A stretch of DNA of 64,000 nt from Rhizobium sp. C1 (lineage in GTDB: Bacteria; Pseudomonadota; Alphaproteobacteria; Rhizobiales; Rhizobiaceae), in contig NZ_JAJNCY010000003.1 of the NCBI RefSeq assembly GCF_021026335.1, forward strand, positions 248,001 to 312,000. The letters are read 5' to 3'. The notes under the pieces were generated by a model. That model ran no database searches. It worked only from the letters and a program-made list of their open reading frames with translations, and was not told where the DNA came from. Positions 26,007 through 34,657 of this stretch are shown piece by piece. Position numbers and translations under genes: made by a program. Position 1 is the stretch's first letter. The number at the start of each line of letters is the position of its first letter.

Positions 26007-27274
26007 CAGACTTTCTCCTGCGTGTAGCGTTTCAGTTCTTCACGGGCGATCTGACGGCGGTGGACGGCATCCGGGCCGTCGGCGAAGCGCAGCGTGCGGA
26101 CATTGGTCCACGAGCGGGCGAGCGGTGTGTCCTGACTGATCCCCATGCCACCGTGCATCTGCATGGCTTCATCAATGATCTTCAGCGCCATGCGGGGTGC
26201 TGCGACCTTGATCTGGCTGATCCAGACGGCGGCTTCCTTTGGATTGCCGCGATCGATCATCCACGCTGCCTTGAGGCAGAGCAGGCGGGTCATCTCGATC
26301 TCGATGCGTGCTTCCGCGATGATGTCGAAGTTTGCGCCGAGTTCCGCCAGCTTCTTGCCGAAGGCCTCGCGGCGCAGGGCGCGCTGGCACAGCCGCTCCA
26401 GTGCCATTTCGGCATGTCCGATGGCGCGCATCGTGTGGTGGATGCGCCCGCCGCCGAGTCGCCCTTGTGCGATCTCGAAGCCTTTGCCTTCGCTGAGCAG
26501 CAGGTTAGAGGCCGGAACGCGGACATTCTCGAGCTTCAGATGCATGTGGCCGTGCGGCGCGTCGTCATCGCCGAAAACTTCCATCGCCCGCAGCTTGGTT
26601 ATGCCGGGTGTGTCGGCAGGAACGAGGATCATCGAATGCTGTTCGTGCTTGCGCCGCTCCGCGCTCGGCGTGTGCACCATCACGATATAGATCTGGCAGC
26701 GCGGGTCGCCCGCACCCGACGACCACCACTTCTCGCCATTCAAGACATAATGATCGCCATCCCGCTCGCAGCGCATGGCGATGTTGGTCGCGTCGGAGGA
26801 GGCAACGTCGGGCTCCGTCATCAGGAAGGCGGAGCGGATGTCGCCGTTGAGCAGCGGCTTCAGCCACTTTTCCTTGTGCTCGGGCGCGCCGTAGCGTTCC
26901 AGAACTTCCATATTGCCGGTGTCAGGCGCCGAGCAGTTGAAGACTTCCGCCGCGAGGAAGGATTTGCCCATTTCCTCGGCCAGATAGGCATATTCAACCG
27001 TGTTCAGGCCGTAGCCGTTCTTCGAATTGGTCAGCCAGAAATTCCACAGGCCGCGTTCCTTCGCTTTTTTCTTCAGGCTCTCCAGGATTTCTGTCTGCCG
27101 CGCCGTGTAGGCGAAGCGATCGCCGCCTTCCGCCTTGCCGACCTCGGCGAGATAGTCCTCATCGAGCGGCATGATCTCGTTGCGGATCATGTCGCGCACT
27201 GCGCGATGGATGGGCTTGAGACGTTCCGTCATGCCCAGCGGCATGGTGTCTGCGCCTGCGACGATATCGGACAT
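26006..27274 (-). CDS. Acyl-CoA dehydrogenase, ACAD10/11-like
   Basis: 422 residues of the acyl-CoA dehydrogenase fold: helical N-domain, then FLMTEPDVASSDATNIAMRCERDGDHYVLNGEKWWSSGAGDP (FAD/substrate sandwich, about 150-192), and the C-terminal helices with RREAFGKKLAELGANFD and QMHGGMGISQDTPLARSW. The terminal motif LRFADGPDAVHRRQIARE is the variant I associate with mammalian ACAD10/ACAD11 rather than the usual catalytic Glu region. ACAD11 is a fusion with an APH-type kinase; here the kinase homologue is encoded by the divergent gene. The pathway known for these proteins is 4-hydroxyacyl-CoA breakdown via phosphorylation. It oxidises acyl-CoA in the cytosol with electrons passing to ETF. 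Confidence 0.87.
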   Translation of the reverse strand: MSDIVAGADTMPLGMTERLKPIHRAVRDMIRNEIMPLDEDYLAEVGKAEGGDRFAYTARQTEILESLKKKAKERGLWNFWLTNSKNGYGLNTVEYAYLAEEMGKSFLAAEVFNCSAPDTGNMEVLERYGAPEHKEKWLKPLLNGDIRSAFLMTEPDVASSDATNIAMRCERDGDHYVLNGEKWWSSGAGDPRCQIYIVMVHTPSAERRKHEQHSMILVPADTPGITKLRAMEVFGDDDAPHGHMHLKLENVRVPASNLLLSEGKGFEIAQGRLGGGRIHHTMRAIGHAEMALERLCQRALRREAFGKKLAELGANFDIIAEARIEIEMTRLLCLKAAWMIDRGNPKEAAVWISQIKVAAPRMALKIIDEAMQMHGGMGISQDTPLARSWTNVRTLRFADGPDAVHRRQIAREELKRYTQEKV

Positions 27275-27357
27275 GATTTCCTCCGTGACGCCCGACCGGA
27301 GCCTTCAGCTCCGCCTCCGTCGGACGAAAAATCCTGATAGTGACGTTGATGCAAGTG

Positions 27358-27377
27358 AACATACTACCGAGTATGTT
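27358..27377. promoter_or_regulatory. Perfect inverted repeat, TetR-like operator
   Basis: AACATACT (27358-27365) and AGTATGTT (27370-27377) are perfect 8-bp arms around a 4-base spacer, in the 153-base divergent gap between the acyl-CoA dehydrogenase and the phosphotransferase genes. Size and symmetry suit a TetR-family dimer. No TetR gene is in the window, so the regulator would act from elsewhere. Confidence 0.6.
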
Positions 27378-27427
27378 GTCAATCGCCCGCGAATGTTGCA
27401 ATGATATTTCACAAGGGAGGAATGCGC

Positions 27428-28492
27428 ATGACTGAACAGCATCGGGAGCCGAATACCGGAACCTCTGACCCGGCAACGCTCGACCTTGGAGCGCTCGGAC
27501 GGGAGCTCGCAGACGCCATCAAAGGCTTTGGGGCGCTGCAATCGGCGACGAAGTTCTCCGATGGACAATCAAACCCGACCTATCTCCTGACGGCGGAAGG
27601 CCGGCGCTACGTGCTGCGCGCCAAGCCGCCCGGCCATCTGCTGGCCTCCGCCCATCAGGTCGATCGCGAATTCCGTGTTTTGAAGGCGCTGCATGGCAGC
27701 GCCGTGCCTGTGCCGGAAGGGCTCTATCTCTCGCTGGAACAATCAAGCATCGGGCGGATGTTCTACGTGATGAGCCATGTCGACGGACGCATTCTTTGGG
27801 ACCCGGCCCTGCCGGGCGAGAGCGGGGAAGGCCGTCGTGCTATTTATGATTCGATGAACCGGGTGCTTGCTGCGCTTCACAGCATCGACGTCAACGCGGC
27901 GGGACTTTCGGATTTCGGCAAACCCGGCAGCTATTTCGAGCGTCAGATCGCCCGCTGGGCCAAGCAATATCGCGCCAGCGAGACCGAAAAGCTTGAAGAC
28001 ATGGACTGGCTGATCGACTGGCTGGAAAAGCACGATGCCGGCGACGACGGGCAGGTGGCGCTCGTTCACGGCGACTACCGGATCGACAACATGATCTTCT
28101 CACATGATGGCGCAGAGGTTCTCGCCCTCCTTGACTGGGAGCTTTCCACCCTCGGCCATCCGCTTGCCGATCTTTCCTATCAATGCATGCAGTGGCGTCT
28201 GCCCAACGAGGGTAGCTTCCGTGGTCTGGGCGGGCTTGACCGTGAAGCGCTCGGCTTGCCGCTGGAGGCCGATTATGTGCGCGCATATTGCGAGCGGCGC
28301 GGGATCGACACGCCGCAAAACTGGATCTTTGCGCTGGCGTTTTCGTTCTTCCGGATCGGCGCGATCATTCAGGGCGTCTTGAAGCGGGCGCTGGATGGCA
28401 ACGCCTCCAACCCGGAAAAGGCACGGCAGCTGGCCGCCGCAGTGCCGCTTGTGGCGCGCATGGCGCGCGATCTCGTGAACAAGGGAGAATGA
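27428..28492 (+). CDS. APH-type phosphotransferase (ACAD11 kinase-domain / LvaA-like)
   Basis: 354 residues. The ATG at 27428 is preferred to those at 27401 and 27422 because AGGGAGG lies seven bases upstream of it. Kinase-like features: GQSNPTYLLTAEGRRYVLRAKPPG (about 42-65, nucleotide lysine), LVHGDYRIDNMIF (about 209-221, catalytic Asp and Asn) and ALLDWELSTLGHPLADLSY (about 230-248, DW/DxD metal site). This is the aminoglycoside-phosphotransferase fold used by ACAD10/11 N-termini and Pseudomonas LvaA to phosphorylate 4-hydroxyacyl-CoA. It sits divergent from an ACAD11-like dehydrogenase and two bases before an SDR gene, so a hydroxyacyl-CoA pathway is the best guess. Antibiotic inactivation is unlikely given the context. 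Confidence 0.85.
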   Translation: MTEQHREPNTGTSDPATLDLGALGRELADAIKGFGALQSATKFSDGQSNPTYLLTAEGRRYVLRAKPPGHLLASAHQVDREFRVLKALHGSAVPVPEGLYLSLEQSSIGRMFYVMSHVDGRILWDPALPGESGEGRRAIYDSMNRVLAALHSIDVNAAGLSDFGKPGSYFERQIARWAKQYRASETEKLEDMDWLIDWLEKHDAGDDGQVALVHGDYRIDNMIFSHDGAEVLALLDWELSTLGHPLADLSYQCMQWRLPNEGSFRGLGGLDREALGLPLEADYVRAYCERRGIDTPQNWIFALAFSFFRIGAIIQGVLKRALDGNASNPEKARQLAAAVPLVARMARDLVNKGE

Positions 28493-28494
28493 CG

Positions 28495-29286
28495 ATGGGG
28501 CTGTTTGAAGGACTGACGGTTGTCCTGACGGGTGCGACCGGTGGCTTCGGTGAGGCCGCGGCGGAGCGCTTTTATCGCGAGGGTGCCAATCTGGTTCTCT
28601 CCGATCTCACGGAAGAGTCGGTCGACCGGGTCGCCAGCCGGTTCGACGCCGGACGGGTGGTGACGCTGGCGGGTTCCGTAGCCGATGAGAGTCTTTCGCA
28701 GGATCTGGTGCAGCTCGCCTTTGATAGTTTCGGTTCGCTCGATGTGGCAGTGAACAATGCGGGGATCGCGCATCCTCTGGCCAAGCTGCCGCAGATCGAC
28801 AGCGAGGTGGCACGCCGCGTTATCGATATTGATCTCCTTGGCGTCTTCTACGCCATGAAGCACCAGCTTCCGGTCATGGAGAAGCAATATCGCGAGCGTG
28901 GGCGTATGTCCGCCATCGTCAATGTTGCATCCGTGGCGGGCGTAGCCGGTGCGCCGACCGCCAGCGTCTATGCGGCCGCCAAGCATGGCGTTGTCGGGCT
29001 GACGAAATCCGCCGCACTCGAATATGTGCGCCGGGGCGTCCGCGTGAACGCGCTTTGCCCGTCCTTTGCCCGCACACCCATGGTCACGCGCATGCTTGAC
29101 GAGCAGGTCGCGAGCGGTCAGGTCTCTCTCCAAGAGGCGGAAGCCCACCTGACGCGCGGGATTCCCGCGCGCCGGCTGGGGGAGGTGGCGGAGGTTGTCG
29201 AGGCGCTGATTTTCGCGGCCTCGCCGGCCAATTCCTTCTATACGGGGCAGACAATCCAGGTCGACGGCGGCATGACTGCCGCATGA
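28495..29286 (+). CDS. SDR family oxidoreductase (acyl-CoA module)
   Basis: 263 residues from the ATG at 28495, with GGGAG seven bases before it. The short-chain dehydrogenase signature is complete: TGATGGFG nucleotide loop (about 12-19), NNAG (about 85-88), catalytic Ser in VASVAGVAG (about 141-149) and Y-x3-K in YAAAKHG (about 156-162). An acidic residue after the second strand (LVLSDLTEE) suggests NAD preference. It begins two bases after the kinase gene stop, so it is co-expressed with it and may oxidise a hydroxyacyl-CoA of the same route. Convergent with the next gene with a nine-base gap. Confidence 0.88.
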   Translation: MGLFEGLTVVLTGATGGFGEAAAERFYREGANLVLSDLTEESVDRVASRFDAGRVVTLAGSVADESLSQDLVQLAFDSFGSLDVAVNNAGIAHPLAKLPQIDSEVARRVIDIDLLGVFYAMKHQLPVMEKQYRERGRMSAIVNVASVAGVAGAPTASVYAAAKHGVVGLTKSAALEYVRRGVRVNALCPSFARTPMVTRMLDEQVASGQVSLQEAEAHLTRGIPARRLGEVAEVVEALIFAASPANSFYTGQTIQVDGGMTAA

Positions 29287-29295
29287 TAGGTGTTA

Positions 29296-30504
29296 TCAAC
29301 GCGTCCTGACAGCTGTCAGGTTATCCGCCGCTTCATAGATGGCGCAGAGGATATGATAGAAGGTGCTGGCCGGGGCGGCTTCCTTCAGGAGGCTGCCATC
29401 CGGCTGGCGTTTGTCGAACCAGAGGCCTTTGACCGGCGTCGACAGGAACAGCGAAAACGCTTCGGTCGCCTTGATGGCAGAGGCAAGATAGTGCTCGCGC
29501 TTATCGGGGTTGCCAACGAGGGCAAGCTTCGTAGAGGCCTTCAGCCACTCGGTTTGCGGCCACAGGCGGGCTATCGGATCATGAGCCGAAAAATCGTCGT
29601 AAAGGCTCATGATGGCGACCTTGCCGTCTTCGGACATACCGTAGGTAAGACCGATATCGAAAAGCCGTTCGGCTTTGGCGAGCGCTTCTTTGTTGCCGCG
29701 CAACGTGCCCCAGCGGGCAAGTAGCCAGGCCCATTCGAACTGATGGCCGGGCTCCATGATCCGGCCCTGGTCGGAGGGGTGCGGCGCCCAGTCGTGATCG
29801 AAAAACTCGCGCAAGCCGCCGGATTTCGGGTCGATGAATTTCTGCAGTGCGAGATGCGCGATCTCGTCGGCGAGCGCCCCCCAGATCTGCGGGCGCTCCG
29901 CCAGCGCTTCCCAGGCAAGCGCCGCTTCGAAGAGATGCATATGCGGGTTGGAGCAGAGCGGCAGGCTCGGCGGGTCTGCATGTTCAAAGCCAGCGATCGG
30001 GTGCTTGTGATGCGCGGTCAGCAGCCTCAGCAGTTCCGTCGCCTGTTCTTCCATGCGCATGGTGGCGTCGGGAAAGCCGGCGGCCACCTGCGAAAGGGCG
30101 AAGAGAGCGAAGGCCTGATTGTAGAGATCAAAGGAGGGGTCGATCAGCATACCTTGCGGGCTCGCAACTGCGCCATACAGGCCGTCATGCTTGCGGAAGG
30201 TCTTGTCGAAATAGGTCAGGCCGTTTCTAACAAGGGTGTCCCAATCGCCCTCGACGCGGCGTTGATGGGCGGCGCTGAAACAGTAAATCTGGCGCGGCTG
30301 GACGCGAGCGCGACGATTATCCTCCACCATCGGACGGCCATCTTGCGCGATCCGCTCGTGAAAGCCGCCGGTCGTCTGTTCGACGCCTGCGGTGCTCCAG
30401 AGCGGCAGGGCAGCGCCTTCCAGCCATTCGGTCAAATTCTGAACGGCCTCTTCGAGGCTTTTGATGGTTTCTATGTTCGACATACCGGTTTCTTGAAAGC
30501 TCAT
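29296..30504 (-). CDS. AGE-family sugar epimerase/isomerase
   Basis: 402 residues with the (alpha/alpha)6-barrel pattern of N-acylglucosamine 2-epimerase / mannose isomerase / YihS proteins. The active-site histidines are visible: NPHMHLFEA (about 189-197), EPGHQFEWAWLL (about 247-258) and ASTFYHILCA (near 380-389), with RVQPRQIYCFSAAH (about 67-80) lining the pocket. It probably interconverts free hexoses such as mannose, glucose and fructose. The ATG at 30483 is an alternative start; neither candidate has a strong ribosome site. Neighbouring cupin and KDG kinase genes on the same strand suggest a sugar catabolic group. Confidence 0.83.
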   Translation of the reverse strand: MSFQETGMSNIETIKSLEEAVQNLTEWLEGAALPLWSTAGVEQTTGGFHERIAQDGRPMVEDNRRARVQPRQIYCFSAAHQRRVEGDWDTLVRNGLTYFDKTFRKHDGLYGAVASPQGMLIDPSFDLYNQAFALFALSQVAAGFPDATMRMEEQATELLRLLTAHHKHPIAGFEHADPPSLPLCSNPHMHLFEAALAWEALAERPQIWGALADEIAHLALQKFIDPKSGGLREFFDHDWAPHPSDQGRIMEPGHQFEWAWLLARWGTLRGNKEALAKAERLFDIGLTYGMSEDGKVAIMSLYDDFSAHDPIARLWPQTEWLKASTKLALVGNPDKREHYLASAIKATEAFSLFLSTPVKGLWFDKRQPDGSLLKEAAPASTFYHILCAIYEAADNLTAVRTR

Positions 30505-30598
30505 GATGTAAACACTGATGGATAACTGAATAAGAAAAACTCTGTTCCCGAAGCCGGCTGCTCTTCTTCCGGGTTAGGGCTGCTCGAAACTGAGAATG

Positions 30599-30997
30599 TC
30601 AGCCTGGCACGTAATCCGCATCTGAAACATGTTCCAGCCAGTCGACCGCCTTGCCGTCAAGCGCTTCCTGAATGGCAATATGCGTCATGGCGAAGTCCGG
30701 TGCTGCTCCGTGCCAGTGTTTTTCGCCCGGTTCGAACCATACGACATCGCCGGCGCGGATAGGCTCCACTGGTCCGCCCTCGCGCTGAACCAAGCCCCGT
30801 CCGGCCGTAACGATCAGCGTTTGACCGAGCGGATGCGTGTGCCAGGCCGTGCGCGCGCCGGGCTGAAAGGTGACGGATGCAGCAGCCACGCGGGCCGGGG
30901 CCTGCGTCTGGATCAAGGGCTCCAGCCGGACGTCGCCGGTGAACCAATCAGACGGACCGGCATTCGAGCGTCGCTCTTCGAGGCGATTGATGTTCAT
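30599..30997 (-). CDS. Single-domain cupin protein
   Basis: 132 residues. Cupin motif 1 is [20 protein letters not shown] with H53, H55 and Q59 (the usual Glu is Gln), and motif 2 is [16 protein letters not shown] with H94. A metal-binding pocket is therefore expected. Proteins of this shape include (R)-mandelonitrile lyase-like cupins and carboxymuconolactone-linked stress proteins, and function ranges widely. It is between the AGE isomerase and KDG kinase genes on the same strand. I cannot state a reaction. Confidence 0.82.
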   Translation of the reverse strand: MNINRLEERRSNAGPSDWFTGDVRLEPLIQTQAPARVAAASVTFQPGARTAWHTHPLGQTLIVTAGRGLVQREGGPVEPIRAGDVVWFEPGEKHWHGAAPDFAMTHIAIQEALDGKAVDWLEHVSDADYVPG

Positions 30998-31059
30998 GAA
31001 CGGTCTCCCTGAGATATGGCGCTCTTATCGCATTAAACGGCCTGCCGTCGCAACCATGC

Positions 31060-31977
31060 TCACGCCTTGACATCCGCCATCGGCATGAGGGCGCCCCGAT
31101 GCATGATGACCTGAAGCGATACCGCATGTCCCTTGACAATCGCTGTCTCTGCAGGAGCTCCGGACATTAGCGCCGAGAGAAAGCCGCCGTTGAAACTGTC
31201 GCCCGCGCCTGTGGTATCCACGGGCTTAACCCGTTCCAGCGCATCCATGCGATGGCGGCTTTCCGCTCCGGCAAACAGCATCGGTCCGCCGCCATTCTTG
31301 ACCAGCACGGATTTTGCCCCGGCCGCCAGATAGCGGTCGGCACAGGCGTCGAGATCCGCATCGCCGAAATGCGCCGCCTCGTCATCAAAGCTCGGCAGGA
31401 CGATATCGGCCACGCCGGCCGCCTGCATCGTGGTGGCGCGCATCACTTCCGGCGATGACCAGAGACGCGGGCGCAAATTCGGATCGAAAACCGTCGTCTT
31501 TCCGACGCGCCGCGCCGCGGCCAGTTCCTCGAGCAATGTGCTCCGTCCCGCCTCCGGCAGAATGGCCATGGTGATGCCCGAAAAATAGATCACATCGGCC
31601 GCCTCGAAGGCCGATGACATAAAGACCCTGTCATCTGCCAGGGTCTTGGCCGCCGACTGGTCGCGCCAATAGGTGAAGCTACGCTCTCCATCGGTGATCT
31701 CGATCATGTAGAGGCCCGGGCGCCGCGTCGGATCGCGGCCGATGCGGCTGGTGTCGATGCCGTTTTCAGTGAAGAAATTCAGCATCTTGGCGGAGTAAGG
31801 GTCTTCGCCGAGCCGGGTGAAGTAGGCGACATTCCAACTCTCTTGCGGCAGGCATGCACGTACATACCAGGCGGTATTCATCGTATCTCCGGCAAAGCCG
31901 AGGCGGAAGTCTCCATTCTCCAGCGCCGCCATCTCGATCATGCATTCGCCCACGGAAAGAAATGTCTTCCGGTCCAT
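31060..31977 (-). CDS. kdgK: 2-Dehydro-3-deoxygluconokinase-like PfkB sugar kinase
   Basis: 305 residues from the ATG at 31977, which has GGAGG nine bases upstream; the longer frame lacks support. PfkB features: FLSVGECMIEMA near the N-terminus, the glycine-rich LGFAGDTMNTAWYVR (substrate loop, about 24-38), and the anion hole/catalytic motif DTTGAGDSFNGG at 254-265 with D260 as base. The GLYMIEITDGERSFTYWRDQSAA segment is typical of KDG kinases. The reaction would be ATP-dependent phosphorylation of 2-keto-3-deoxygluconate, feeding the lower Entner-Doudoroff route. It is divergent from an SDR gene. Confidence 0.85.
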   Translation of the reverse strand: MDRKTFLSVGECMIEMAALENGDFRLGFAGDTMNTAWYVRACLPQESWNVAYFTRLGEDPYSAKMLNFFTENGIDTSRIGRDPTRRPGLYMIEITDGERSFTYWRDQSAAKTLADDRVFMSSAFEAADVIYFSGITMAILPEAGRSTLLEELAAARRVGKTTVFDPNLRPRLWSSPEVMRATTMQAAGVADIVLPSFDDEAAHFGDADLDACADRYLAAGAKSVLVKNGGGPMLFAGAESRHRMDALERVKPVDTTGAGDSFNGGFLSALMSGAPAETAIVKGHAVSLQVIMHRGALMPMADVKA

Positions 31978-32200
31978 CCTGTCGCTCCTCCAGCCGTCTT
32001 CAATGTCGTCTCGCACAAGGCCGGTAAGGGCGCAAGGATCGCGGACATCCGCTTTCCTCAATTGTGCGTTTCTTCCTCATGAATGTCTTGCTGAGCCGTT
32101 GAAGTTTTGCCGACGCTTGATAAAGTCTGTTCAGCATTGAACTGATTTTGCAGCATGAAAAGTGAGGCCGAAGGGGAACCATACGGCCGGGAGAGAAAGA

Positions 32201-32983
32201 ATGACGAAGACCCTGTTTGACTTGTCGGGCCAGACGGCCCTCATCACCGGCGGCTCGCGCGGGCTCGGCCTGCAGATTGCCGAAGTCCTGTCCGACCACG
32301 GCGCACGCGTGATCCTGACGGCGCGCAAGCAGTCGGAGCTTGACGAGTCCGTCGCCCATATTACCGGGCGTGGCGGCAAGGCAATCGGAATTGCCGGCGA
32401 TATGTCGAAGATCGAGGATATACCGGACTTCGCCGCCAAGGTTCTCGATGCGAGCGGGACGGGTGTGCAGATCCTTGTCAACAATGCGGGCGCGACATGG
32501 GGTGCGCCGGTCGAGGACTATCCTCTTGAGGCGTGGCACAAAGTCATGAATCTGAATGTCACATCCATCTTCATGCTCAGCCGTGAAATCGGCCGCCTTG
32601 CCATGATCCCGGCGGGCTACGGTCGCATTCTGAATATTGCCTCCGTTGCAGGTCTCGGCGGCAATCGCGCAGACCTCAACATGAAGACGATCGCCTATAA
32701 TACGTCGAAGGGCGCGGTGATCAATTTCACCAAGACTCTGGCCGTCGAATGGGGACATCACGGCATTACGGTCAATGCACTTTGCCCGGGCTTCTTCCCG
32801 ACCAAGATGGCCAAGGGTCTGATGGATCAGATGGGCGAGGCGCTACTGCCCTCTGTTCCGAATGGCCGCTTCGGTGGCCCCGAAGACCTGAAGGCGCCCG
32901 CGTTGTTGTTCTGCTCCAAGGCCTCCGGGCACGTGACGGGGCAGTGGCTCGCCGTCGACGGCGGAATGACCGCCTCCGGTTGA
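32201..32983 (+). CDS. SDR oxidoreductase, gluconate 5-dehydrogenase-like
   Basis: 260 residues from the ATG at 32201 (GGGAGAGAAAGA before it). SDR motifs: TGGSRGLG (about 15-22), NNAGATWG (about 96-103), catalytic Ser in IASVAGLGG (about 148-156) and Y-x3-K in YNTSKGAV (about 167-174). TARK after the second strand suggests NADP. The overall pattern, with LSGQTALITGGSRGLGLQIAE and LNMKTIAYNTSKGA, fits gluconate 5-dehydrogenase / 2-deoxygluconate 3-dehydrogenase relatives. Being divergent from the KDG kinase supports a sugar-acid role. Exact substrate uncertain. Confidence 0.85.
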   Translation: MTKTLFDLSGQTALITGGSRGLGLQIAEVLSDHGARVILTARKQSELDESVAHITGRGGKAIGIAGDMSKIEDIPDFAAKVLDASGTGVQILVNNAGATWGAPVEDYPLEAWHKVMNLNVTSIFMLSREIGRLAMIPAGYGRILNIASVAGLGGNRADLNMKTIAYNTSKGAVINFTKTLAVEWGHHGITVNALCPGFFPTKMAKGLMDQMGEALLPSVPNGRFGGPEDLKAPALLFCSKASGHVTGQWLAVDGGMTASG

Positions 32984-32992
32984 GAGGCGGTC
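32968..32992. terminator. Perfect 9-bp hairpin over the SDR stop codon
   Basis: GACCGCCTC (32968-32976) pairs with GAGGCGGTC (32984-32992) across a 7-base loop that contains the SDR stop. It lies between the convergent SDR and outer-membrane genes, so it may terminate both strands. The following bases are only modestly T-rich. Confidence 0.5.
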
Positions 32993-33016
32993 GCAGTCTT
33001 TCACGCGAGTGCGGCG

Positions 33017-33598
33017 TTAGAAGCGGACGCCAAGGCCAGCATTGACCACGTGCTGGTTGAAGCCGACAGATGCGCCGCCGCCGCTGAGCGTCTCAAACTG
33101 GTTGAAGCGATATTCTCCGCGGGCGAAAATGGAGTCGGTGATCTTGAAGTCGACGCCGGCGCCGACGGTGTAGCCGTTTAGCCACTGATTGGCGCTGCCG
33201 AGGCCCGAGACTTTGGCAAACAGATTGGTTCCGGTCCAGCCGCCGGCAAGGAACAGATTGGCGGGGCCAAGGTCGTAGCCGACCTTTCCACGAACGCTGG
33301 CGCCGAAATCGGTGCCGATGCTGCCGGTAAACCCGCCAGCCGTCGCGCTCAGGGAGTTCCGGTCATAGGAGATGTCGCCTTCGAGGCCGATAAGCCAGCC
33401 TTGACCGATCAGAAAATCGGCACCGGCGAAGCCGCCGATGCGTCCGCCGTTCATATCGGTACTGCCAGCTGTCCCGCCAACGGTTGCTGTTGCATGGAGT
33501 GAACCATAGCCGCCAAACGCGCCGACATAGAAATTGTCTCCGGCTATGGCGGCAAAAGGGACGGCCGAAAGCGTTGCCGCCATAACCACGATTCGCAT
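33017..33598 (-). CDS. Omp25/31-type outer-membrane beta-barrel protein
   Basis: 193 residues with a signal peptide (1-19, ending in AIAG) and alternating hydrophobic strands rich in Gly and aromatic residues (NFYVGAFGGYGSL, GGFAGADFLIGQGWLIGLEGDISYD, GKVGYDLGPANLFLAGGWTGT, FARGEYRFNQFE). The last residues, VVNAGLGVRF, end in Phe as outer-membrane proteins usually do for Bam recognition. Matches the small eight-stranded opacity/Omp25 family of Rhizobiales. Convergent with the SDR gene; its own promoter lies in the 150 bases before the LysR gene. Confidence 0.87.
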   Translation of the reverse strand: MRIVVMAATLSAVPFAAIAGDNFYVGAFGGYGSLHATATVGGTAGSTDMNGGRIGGFAGADFLIGQGWLIGLEGDISYDRNSLSATAGGFTGSIGTDFGASVRGKVGYDLGPANLFLAGGWTGTNLFAKVSGLGSANQWLNGYTVGAGVDFKITDSIFARGEYRFNQFETLSGGGASVGFNQHVVNAGLGVRF

Positions 33599-33749
33599 GA
33601 TTCAGTCGCCTTGAGTGCGCTTCAGATAAGCACAACTATGGCCTTATTCCCTTTAGGATAAGTGAACGTAAAGCAGGTCTTTCGTGACAGGCAAAGGCTG
33701 CCGTCAACACACACTCTGAAGCTTCGGCTGTGTCTCAGTTCTCCGAAGA

Positions 33750-34655
33750 TCAAGCAAGCCCCGCCGCCCCGATTTCTCCTGCCAGCCAATCCGACAGCCT
33801 TGCGGCTGCGGGGTGCGGCTGCCTGTTTGCGGGGGTGACGAAATAGTAGCTGCTGCGACTTTCGATGGCGCGGTCGATGACCTTCACCAGTGCCCCCTCC
33901 TGCAGCTCCGCCTCAATCAGGAAAAGCGGCATCAACGCCACGCCGAGCCCGGCAATGCAGGCCTGCGAGACATGCATGAACTGTTCGAAGCGCATGCCTT
34001 CGCGGTGCGATCGCTTGACCCCCAGCGTCGAAAACCAGTGCTGCCAAGCTTCCGGCCGCGACGCCATTTCGAGAAGCGGCATGGAGACGAGCGCTTCAGG
34101 AGACTTCACCGGGTTTTCTTTCAGGAAGGCCGGACTGCAGACCGGCACCACATATTCTCGCATGAGAAAGCGGAAGTGGCTGTCTGGCCAGTCCGGCTTG
34201 CCGACATGGACGGCGGCATCCAATTCTTCCTGCTCGAAATTGACCCGTCCTATGCGCGTTGCAAAATTGACCGTCAGGCCGGGATGCTGCTTGAGGAAAG
34301 ACGGCATGCGCGGCATGAGCCAGCGGGTGCCGAAGGTCGGCAGGATGGCAAGGCCGAAGCCGGCCGAGGCGTTGTCAGACATCGCCTCCAGCGAGAGCAG
34401 CCGCAGGTTTCTCAGCAGAACGTCGGCGCCCTCCGCATAGCGCCGGCCCTTGTCCGTCAGCTCGACGCCCCGGTTGGTTCGATTGATCAGCGCGACACCC
34501 AGCTGCGCTTCGAGAAGCGCGACATGGCGGCTGATGGCGCCCGGCGTCAGGTTCAGCGCCGCTGCGGCGGCGCTCATGCTGCCCAGACGCGCAACGGCGT
34601 CGAAGGCGGAGAGGGCGGCAGTCGAGGGGAGAAGTCGGCGTTGGGTCGGTTCCAT
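33750..34655 (-). CDS. LysR-type regulator, GcvA-like, of the glutarate genes
   Basis: 301 residues from the ATG at 34655; the longer frame to 34736 adds an unconserved leader that would run through the operator, so I reject it. The N-terminal winged helix (AALSAFDAVARLGSMSAAAAALNLTPGAISRHVALLEAQLGVALINR, about 13-59) and the C-terminal ligand-binding domain with GLAILPTFGTRWLMPRMPSFLKQHPGL are typical of GcvA-like LysR proteins. It is divergent from glutaryl-CoA dehydrogenase, the arrangement known for GcdR. Likely activates the glutarate operon with glutarate or a related acid as ligand. Confidence 0.85.
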   Translation of the reverse strand: MEPTQRRLLPSTAALSAFDAVARLGSMSAAAAALNLTPGAISRHVALLEAQLGVALINRTNRGVELTDKGRRYAEGADVLLRNLRLLSLEAMSDNASAGFGLAILPTFGTRWLMPRMPSFLKQHPGLTVNFATRIGRVNFEQEELDAAVHVGKPDWPDSHFRFLMREYVVPVCSPAFLKENPVKSPEALVSMPLLEMASRPEAWQHWFSTLGVKRSHREGMRFEQFMHVSQACIAGLGVALMPLFLIEAELQEGALVKVIDRAIESRSSYYFVTPANRQPHPAAARLSDWLAGEIGAAGLA

Positions 34656-34657
34656 CT

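Noticed and set aside
27428-28492. Aminoglycoside-resistance gene
   Set aside because: The fold is shared, but context with acyl-CoA dehydrogenase and SDR genes points to acyl-CoA metabolism.
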